A DNA stretch of 64,000 bases from Unio delphinus (lineage: Eukaryota > Mollusca > Bivalvia > Unionida > Unionidae). Location of the stretch: contig JAQISU010000248.1 of the NCBI GenBank assembly GCA_029339505.1, positions 62,001 to 126,000 of the forward strand. The letters are read 5' to 3'. The position numbers and the translations under genes are program-made. The notes beneath the pieces were generated by a model. The model was not told where the DNA came from and made no database searches. It saw nothing but the letters and a program-made list of their open reading frames with translations. Shown here in pieces: positions 55,533-64,000 of this stretch (position 1 is the stretch's first letter; each line of letters starts with the position of its first letter).

Positions 55533-55850
55533 TTATGATCGAAATCCACCTTCTTTTATTATAGAACGCATGCATTCGAACGGTGTTGCATGTGTCATTT
55601 CAGTCACATATATTTCATTATCAAATGTATAACTGGTACCATTGTAAATAAAGCCATCTTTAAGATATATGTTGGTTATTGGTTTAAACTCTGTAGGTGA
55701 AGGTTCACGCCATTTATCAGATTGAATAAATTCCCCGTGCCAGAAATGTTCTTGCACACCATCATCCCTTTCAATTTTCTGCCATTTTTTATTCATCTCA
55801 ACCTTAGCAAGAGTAGACTCAACTTTATTTAATCTGTAATGTATGCGTTA
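55533..55850 (-). CDS. Unrecognised minus-strand frame
   Basis: Open frame reading YRLNKVESTLAKVEMNKKWQ, DGVQEHFWHGEFIQSDKWRE, TEFKPITNIYLKDGFIYNG, NEIYVTEMTHATPFECMRSI and ending EGGFRS at TAA 55535-55533. ATG at 55796 is one possible start. Protein-like and intact over about 100 codons; no family recognised. Confidence 0.45.
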
Positions 55851-55859
55851 TTGATGCTT

Positions 55860-57092
55860 ATATAATATGGGTAATTGTACTTGGTGCTCTTGCGTCAAAC
55901 TAATAACGACCAGTAAATACATGATTACCTTTCGTTTCATGGTCAGGAAATGAAGCATTTGTATTGAAAGTCACCATTTCTAGGAAAACTGAAGAAATTA
56001 AATGTTCATATGGAATTCAAAAGATTTAATACACTGCAACAACAAACAACAATAAAAAAGTAATAAAGCTTGTCATAAAATTACGAACGTCACATTCATA
56101 ATTAAACTTTTTCCCAGATGCCTGGAGATTCCCCATAATTTAAAGTGCAATTGTCATTTTCCAAGTAATATTGGAATGTATAGTTTGGGTAGATAGAATA
56201 CGGGTTAACTTAAACTCCACAGAGGTAAACCGCATGTGAACCTCATGTCTTTGTACAAAACAATAAAATGATTCAATTCTAAGTCACACGCTAAATAGCT
56301 TGTCTTTGAATCACTATATAGCATAATATAGTTTTGAATCTTACAGTTTGAATATGTGGGTTAATCTGACCTAAATACATCGTGGACAGACTTGTATATT
56401 TTTTCATATTTTTTCATAGTAACTCAGTAATTGTTCTATAATTGGAGAGATGTCTTCTGTGAAAGCTTGATCATTAATTTGAAGTTTTGTTGTTCTTATA
56501 TTGTTTAGAAAACATATTTTTGGTACGACTTACCAGAAACCTTCCAAGATGAAAATGGACTAAAGGAAACAAGTTAGGTTTTGTTGACTATATTAAACTT
56601 TTGCATACTGATATGTTCACACAAGAAGCATGATAATCCATTTACGAGGAATAGTTATATTAAGATTTTTGAGACAACTGTTGTAGTTTATAAACTCTTA
56701 TTGCAAGGGATTTTTTTATATGTGTGTATGCTTGAAATGGATTAGTTCTCTGTCATCTCAACGAATGTCAAGCACAAATTCTTTGAATCATTATTTGATC
56801 GTTAAATACTAAAATATTTAATCGATGTAGCTATAACATTGTTGATCATGGAGGGTTTCACACTGGAGATGTTTTATTTATGTATATAAATATGGAATAT
56901 CCCAAAAAATATTTGTATTTATTTTCCTTTAGTGGGAATATAGCAGTATTATAACGTACCTCCGTATCATCTTTAAACGGAGATGCGTCAGTTTTCTCCC
57001 TTGAGCAGCTGATAGAGTTAACACAACATAAACTGACGTTTTATCAATAAAGTACAACGGAATCTGTGATAACACGAAATCTCTTTATCTGT

Positions 57093-57096
<4 letters not shown>
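55860..57096. other. Intergenic, nothing recognised
   Basis: AT-rich, no supported frame. Confidence 0.5.

Positions 57097-57187
<91 letters not shown>
57097..57187. repeat. (TA)45 microsatellite
   Basis: Uninterrupted TA, the longest of the TA tracts. It is flanked by TGTACA-type symmetry (CTGTACAATA ... TATTGTACAT). Confidence 0.98.
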
Positions 57188-57189
<2 letters not shown>

Positions 57190-57190
<1 letters not shown>

Positions 57191-60100
57191 ACATATAAGG
57201 TCATTTATTTATTGTAAGATACTTTCCTGAAAAATATCCGAGTCGTTTGGTAGCTACTATATTTTCAATGAATATATATATATCGTTGCTACCACTACCA
57301 GTAATCCGCAGTTAGTTCTTACTACTACTGCTAGAAAATAGTATCAGACCTGCTTGATACTTTTTGAACTGATATTTATCTAGTAGTAACAAAAGATTTA
57401 TACAAATGTATATTTCTATTTGAAGAATAAAACACACAAGCCCCTGTAATAATTAAAAAACGTTTCAAGTTTTTAGGCAATTCAGTAGTTTAGGCTGTTT
57501 GTAGCATCCATACCCCTTGTATAAAACATCTTCATTTTATCATTATTTTATACTGTTTAAAAATAAGTTAATATTGCTATGACAAAATATGCCAGAACAA
57601 TCATAGTATACAAGAAAGAAAGATCAACCGGAAAATAAATAAATAATATTAAAAAATGAATATGCAGTACTTTATATAAGTTTTTATAGGAAATATTAGA
57701 GAAAAGTAAATATTTTATATAAACGGAAGTCGTAAAAGCAATGTATTTAGTATAATTAGTGTAAAACAATTCTCAAAGAGGTAGGCATTTATAAGGAATA
57801 TATACGCAGATTGTCTTGTTACATTGTCTTTAGAGGATTTTGTTTTTGAAATGTACGAAGACAGATGTTACCAGTCTATTTTGTGTTTCACTTTCACATC
57901 AATAAAATATGAATAAAGACATGCTTTTCACTTCATTTGGCATTTTGATTGCACATAGGCTGAAAATTGTACATTCTGAGTAATCAAAGCTGCAAATTCT
58001 GAATTGACTGAGGCACTTTTCGCCCAAATTTTCTTTTATATACCACATACATTTGTAAATTATACCCCAGGAACAGTCTGGTTATATTATCTATTGACTG
58101 TTTCATTAATTAGCCTCCCCCATTCCATTAGTTGATTTGTGTTCGATATATACACTGTTCATAAAATGATAACTTTTTAGAGGTTTGTGTTGTAATGCAG
58201 GCAACAAAATAAGTTGTTTGCACATGATATGAGCAAAAATCATTAAAAGGAGTATACTTTATTTGCGAATTTGTTGTTTCAGATGTTCTGACCTGCTAAA
58301 AAAATTGTTCATAGTTATCAAAATGAGATGAAATTTTAAATTTGTCCTGTTACCCGGTTTTTCAATAAGGTGCGATGAAATCTCTGACAACACGATATCG
58401 TGTTATCGGTACTATAAATTAACACAAGCAGTGCAAGCGTGATCCAACCCGATGGATTAGACTTTAAATTAGAAATTTTGAGGGACTTTCCATGTCTAAA
58501 TTTTAAATCTTATTATCGTGAGAGAAGTCAATAAGAATATCTTTGACCTTGACATTTGTGGCCTGCTGATAAATACATACATATCGCTTAAAGATATACT
58601 CGCTTACTCTGATTTAGACTCGTTCCTGTTTTAAAATTTTCTTTAACCATCGAAGCGCTGAGTAAACACTAATATATTCAACATACACAGCATCGTACTG
58701 GTTGTATTATTGCATTATTCCATTATTGTGAGGTGAACTAAGCATTGCTGGTAATGAAATAGTTCAGAAAAGAACACTTGTACTCATGTTTCAAGTACAA
58801 TGGAAATTTTCAGTGTCAGTTTCAGTTTTGAACAGGCTGACTTAAAAGGCGTTGCTCATAATTATATAAAGTTCAAAAACAAAATGCAATGTGGGTGGTA
58901 TTTGGATACATGCATGATGCACATATAAAAATGAGCGAACAAAAGAGATACAGCAACGCAACGTACCAATGACGCATTAACAAGTAATGTCAACATGACA
59001 ACATGTCAGAAAACAGCGCATACCTAAGATTTGCGCTTTTTGGAAGTGGTTGATTGTTGTTAAAATCTTGAATTTAACAATTTCAGTAAGGAATTATTAT
59101 TTATGTCCCTAACAATTGACATTGCAAACACTCAATTTGAAGATACGAATAGTTTTTATCAATGAACGATGATTGGAAAAAATATATGCTTCAAATATAA
59201 AAGAAACGAATACAGTCAGTCACAATATACTAAGACGAAATTACTGTGAAATGTTCAGAAGCGCAGCTTCAAATTCAAAGTAACATTTTTAGAGTAATTA
59301 TTAGAGAACTAAGCCATTGGACATGTAATTGCCCACTGTGCATGGGCGTGGTGTTCAATGTAAATTATGCTACAGTAGCCCATGATAATATAAGAAAATA
59401 TAGTAATGCTAACATAACAAACGTGGTGTCTCATATAATTTATAATCAATGCAATACTAATAAGAATAGACTACTGACATTATTTTAAAATACATGTTTG
59501 AAAAGTTATATTTAAATATGCACCTTTGTATGGTTGAACGAGTAGTTTTCATACAAGTAATGAAATTTCCAAGTATTTACAATATTTCCTCTATTATTTA
59601 TGGACACTACGTTTTAATAATATTGTTAAAATTGAATTTCCTATCTAATCAGTAAGTTTTTATATTTTTGAAACTACAACTGTTAGATACCGGAATACAC
59701 AATTGAACCTTTTTTAAAACCGAGTGAAAATAAATTTGTACCGAGTTTAGCATGGATTAAAAACATTATGTATATCATATCTTATATATACATACGAGTT
59801 TAGGTTCTAATAAACAGTAACAATGAAAGAGTGAAAACAACATTTGTAAAATTTAACGAATAATTTATTTCCCTGGAAAAATATTTTAAAATTGAAAAAG
59901 AACTTAGTTTTAAGAATCAAATCTAAAAATAATCCTAAAAAAATCCACGAATTAAATCATAAAAGTCCTAGTGATGAAATGTAATATATACAAGTTCTAT
60001 TTCGGCTGGAAACATCAAGATGGAAGACGATGATATATGCTGGAGTCTCTTTAGTGTTTATCTATAGTTGTTTTGTAGAATCACAAGATTTAACACTCCG

Positions 60101-60373
60101 GTACTAGAAATACGAATAAGATTTTGATAACCTGTCTTTGTCCAACACTTTTATATGAGCACATCAAATATGTCCCGAGATACGAATTAATCTTTTAAAC
60201 TCCAAATAACTGAACAATCACTGTATCCTGCAAAAGGAGAGAATTCGGAGAAGCCTGTAAAGTGAGACAAAAAGCTAACAGAACTTGCACTAAGTAACCT
60301 AGAAGAACCTGTACTTCACGTTCTTTTGGATTTAAATACAGTGTTCGCAAATGCTATGAAACAAAGTTGCAAC

Positions 60374-60376
<3 letters not shown>
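57190..60376. other. Intergenic, nothing recognised
   Basis: AT-rich; contains the 16-base palindrome AACACGATATCGTGTT at 58389-58404. Frame 59246-59488 has no support. Confidence 0.45.

Positions 60377-60434
<58 letters not shown>
60377..60434. repeat. (AG)29 microsatellite
   Basis: Uninterrupted AG dinucleotides. Confidence 0.98.
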
Positions 60435-60435
<1 letters not shown>

Positions 60436-61158
60436 AGAATATTGACTTAGATCAACTTTAAATGTGTGAACATATTTAAATTACCTCTTGTTGGTTCCTC
60501 GTTAGTTTCTATTGCACACGACTTTCAATACTTTTGCTGGTACGTGCATTTCCGGCGTTATGTGTTCAAGAAGCAAACCATGTGTTTGTAGTACCCTGCT
60601 GTCGTTATTAAAACAACAGGGGTTAGTTCCAAAGAAAATTAGGAGTATCTGTCCATGAACCAAGAGAACCCCCATTCCTTGATTTACTGACCGTTACTCC
60701 AAAATATCATTGCAACGAACCATTGTGATTAAAACTACCTTTTTCATGCTTAAATAATAAGCATGTCCAATATTTATTAAATCAATATGAATTTAAAAAA
60801 CGAATGTATCAAAACACAAGCAAGCAAAACAGGAACAAGAAAAAAAAAACAACAAAAAAAACCCCAAGCAACGTATCAAAGTGCGAAGAGGCTTGAGAAT
60901 AGCCACACGAGGCACAGAACTACATTTGGTAGCGGACACGCTCGACGCGAATGTTAGTCGCTTATAACTCAGTTAAAAGGACAAATATGTGTATTTGTAT
61001 CAATGTATGTGATATAAATAAAACATATGTATATTGCGGACGATGTGACTTGATATACCATTCGTTGTATACATTTTTCATTAAAGGAAATTATGCAAGC
61101 CTCGTTTCTTTTAAATGAATCATTTATACAATTCGTAGTATATCAATGATACAGCGTA

Positions 61159-61370
<212 letters not shown>

Positions 61371-61773
61371 ACTATAAGTAGGTAAATAAACTTAAGTTAA
61401 CTTACTCTTTAAATGAAACGGCTGAGCCATCCTTCTTTCGTTACTTTTTTCAAGGACTTAGCGCTGTCGTTTCCAATGACAAAACAGTAGAGTCCACCAT
61501 TTAGACGAGAAGGTGAGTGTTATAATTTAGTAAATACTTTGCGTCAGCATCAACTTTCCTAACTTTTTTTTATTTTCATTGCAACAGTGGAAAAAAAAGT
61601 TTCAGTTTTGAGCTAAGTGACTTTTGATTCAGTTACTTACACAGTAAGATCAAAAGCAGAAAAAAGAATTAATCCGAACTGAAACAACCTCACTGTTTTA
61701 TATGCTCGTCAAACACTGGAATACAATTACATTGTATATAGTTGGACATGATGCAGATTCATTTCGTATAATC

Positions 61774-61794
61774 GGTGGGGGGTGGGGGTGGGGG
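61774..61794 (+). other. Guanine-run, possible G-quadruplex
   Basis: GG, then G6, G5 and G5 runs separated by single T bases. Confidence 0.6.
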
Positions 61795-63268
61795 CTAGAC
61801 TCAAAATGATCTATCTCTCACAGACACACACACTTCATAAATTCTCTGATCATAACATTAAATTCATTAATGACCATATCTAATTATTATATTTAACTAT
61901 ATTTAAAAATAATTTATTTTTTAAAAAAAAAATTTTTAAGAATACATTAATGATAAGATATAAAATTCATAAAACTATTAGTTTTGTGCCCCCAATTATT
62001 TAACTGAGATCCTTATATACGATGACTAGTTTTATCTTCCTATCGATCGTAGCCACTATAAAATATATTTGTTTGGAAAACGTATTTGATCTCCATTGAT
62101 GAAAGTTCTAAATAACCATAGTTAAGAAAGAGAAGAAACGAAAATGTTCCATTTCGAACGGAGTCAGAAATCAAAAATAGGTTAATTTCAAGCATCCCCT
62201 GTGATTATTGGAGACGACGCCACAGAAGATATTTTAAGCTTTAATTCAGATCAGTTCAGTTATGGTTAAAAGGATGGACCGTTTGACAAGTACACATACA
62301 ACAACATAAAATATCCTTTTCTTGAAAGAAATGTCAATTAAAAGCCATACACAAATAGCTTACTGTATATATCCAAGAAAAGCTTCACTTTAGCCTAGTT
62401 TAAGCTCGCATCGTTGCTTTCAATTTACCGATCAAAGCCAAAACCAATCACTAATAAAGCAATTCAGAACAATGTCTTTTGCCCATATATTGTCATAATT
62501 AAGGATGCCCACCTTGCAGTAAGAACTAAGGCCACGTTTACTTAGTGGGAAGCAGGACATAGGCATCACTTATTTGGCTGTGGCAGCAATATTTGGGTTC
62601 AGTTTATTTTCATATAATGCTTTAATTGTGGAGTTGACAGTGCAGGCACTGAGTTCATTCTTGATGATGGTTATGATGATCGGATAAAAATGTTACCCAT
62701 TTATGACATAAATTCCAATCTGCAATCTTATAATGTATGTTAATGTTAGCCATAGCATCAGTGTTAATTACCCTTGATTTGCCTTTGGCATCATTTCCTA
62801 CAGAGTACATGCTGTTCCAAACATTACTGTATATGCTAGTGATTGACATTTGATAGAATACTGTTTACACATTATTCAGTTAGAATTTATCAGGCTTTAT
62901 TATGAGTGATTTATTTGTACTGTGGAATTACTCAAGATTACATGATGAGATGGAATAATGTTGTTAAATATATCTGTGGACTCTTTAATCGCAGCATATT
63001 TCAATGAAATATATTTTTGTTTCTGTCTTTGTCTCAGAAGCAACCTGACAATCATATATAATTAGAAAAGGAAAACACTTCTAGAAAAATATGTAATGGC
63101 AATGTTCTTCTCACTGCCTGCTTAAATGTTACTTACTATATATTTTACAAGTGTTTATCCACTAAGTATCTTGGCTACACTGTGAAAGGGATTAAGCGGA
63201 ATGAGATTTCCCTGCCATAGCTGGTGGATACCAATCTTATATCAATTGATTTGGTCCCATATTTTGAT

Positions 63269-63324
63269 GCTGTCAGAGGGTTTTGTGACACCTGTTGCTG
63301 TCAGAGGGTTTTATGACACCTGTT
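63269..63324. repeat. 28-bp tandem duplication
   Basis: GCTGTCAGAGGGTTTTGTGA plus CACCTGTT is repeated immediately with one difference. Confidence 0.95.
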
Positions 63325-64000
63325 GCTGATTTTATTGCATCTACCTTGTAAATTGACACACTAAGCTAGCAAATGTGAAACACATCAACATGGTATAAAT
63401 TACCAAAATAGTTGTCAATTTCATTCCTCCGCAATCAAGAGGAACATTGCTTGTAATATTTTTCAGTGGTATAACTAGCAATACACATTGGTGTATGTGT
63501 ATAATATAGAAAAAAATTAATGTGGTGAACAATTTCTTTGATATCCTAACACCTGTGTCCTATGATCATGTATACATCAGATAATTGCCAAACCTGAATC
63601 CTTTCCGCAACGTCATGGACCTAAAAACCATACACACTTGTACAAAGCTAGCAGTATTTCTGATACTTTGTAAATTAATGATATTTCATGAAAGTGCTTT
63701 CTTTACTGATTCCTATGTTTTGATAGCTTCCCTTTCATTCATATACTGTTTTGAAGACCTTCTTTTACAAATTATTAATGCATTAAAAACTTAGCCACCT
63801 CCTCCATCTTGTTACAAGTGCATATGATATTCATTTCATGTATTGACCCTTAGATAAAGTTTCCAACAAGTACACACTGTATTTAAATAATTTACCTTAC
63901 TAAATAATTAACAGGATTCCAAGAATATATTATTTTACAGATCTTGCAACACAATTTTGGTTTACTCAACCTATAACTGCAAGGAATTTGATAACATGCC

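Larger units (their letters stand above)
61380..64000. other. Intergenic, nothing recognised
   Basis: AT-rich with no supported gene. Contains the G-run at 61774 and the 28-bp duplication at 63269. Confidence 0.45.

Overview
The window is 64 kb of an AT-rich, intron-rich animal genome. It has long non-coding stretches, GT-AG exons, tRNA-derived SINEs, MITEs, non-LTR retrotransposons and virus-like (Polinton/Maverick-type) gene remnants. This mixture suggests a marine invertebrate, probably a bivalve mollusc. That assignment is inference; no host marker gene was recognised.

Layout. (1) 1-20.5 kb, plus strand: one decayed multi-exon gene. Exons at 8464-8555, 11361-12337, 13972-15549, 17390-17506, 19672-19773 and 20387-20544 join with consistent splice phases. 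They encode an acidic N-terminus, about fourteen 18-residue repeats, two zinc fingers, a tyrosine-recombinase-like (Crypton/phage-integrase fold) domain and a Myb/SANT-like C-terminus. A TGA in a CpG-type Arg codon and a one-base deletion break the recombinase exon. Candidate upstream exons lie at 1.0-2.7 kb. Introns hold a 300-bp MITE, a ~140-bp degenerate tandem array split by a pogo-like TIR element, a LINE relic and a SINE. (2) 20.5-34 kb: no gene seen; several SINEs, a foldback element, short duplications and a TA tract. (3) 34.2-36.0 kb: a 5'-damaged CR1/Jockey-like LINE relic.

(4) 36.3-48.8 kb, plus strand: a virus-like island. It holds remnants of an F54H12.2-type capsid gene, a small CxxC/HPSQ zinc-motif gene and an adenain-type cysteine protease. 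These are followed by a block of small coiled-coil/basic-protein genes. That block has TATA + CAGT-initiator promoters, four copies of a 23-bp upstream box and, most strikingly, three replication-dependent-histone-type 3' hairpins, each with a downstream purine element at identical spacing. A nearly intact 7.2-kb I-group LINE (ORF1 gag with three zinc knuckles; ORF2 with endonuclease, RT and RNase H) is nested inside. It is bounded by a 9-bp target-site duplication that falls exactly on an initiator.

(5) 48.8-55.9 kb, minus strand: a second, more decayed virus-like cluster with its own adenain-type protease, a capsid-like gene and several unrecognised frames. It converges on the first island at a block of GC-richer tandem repeats. 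(6) 56-64 kb: no gene seen; TA, GA and CT/TA/GA microsatellites, one of which can form a very large hairpin.

The best candidate for something undescribed is the 45.9-48.8 kb block: virus-associated small genes that appear to use host histone-style mRNA 3' ends.
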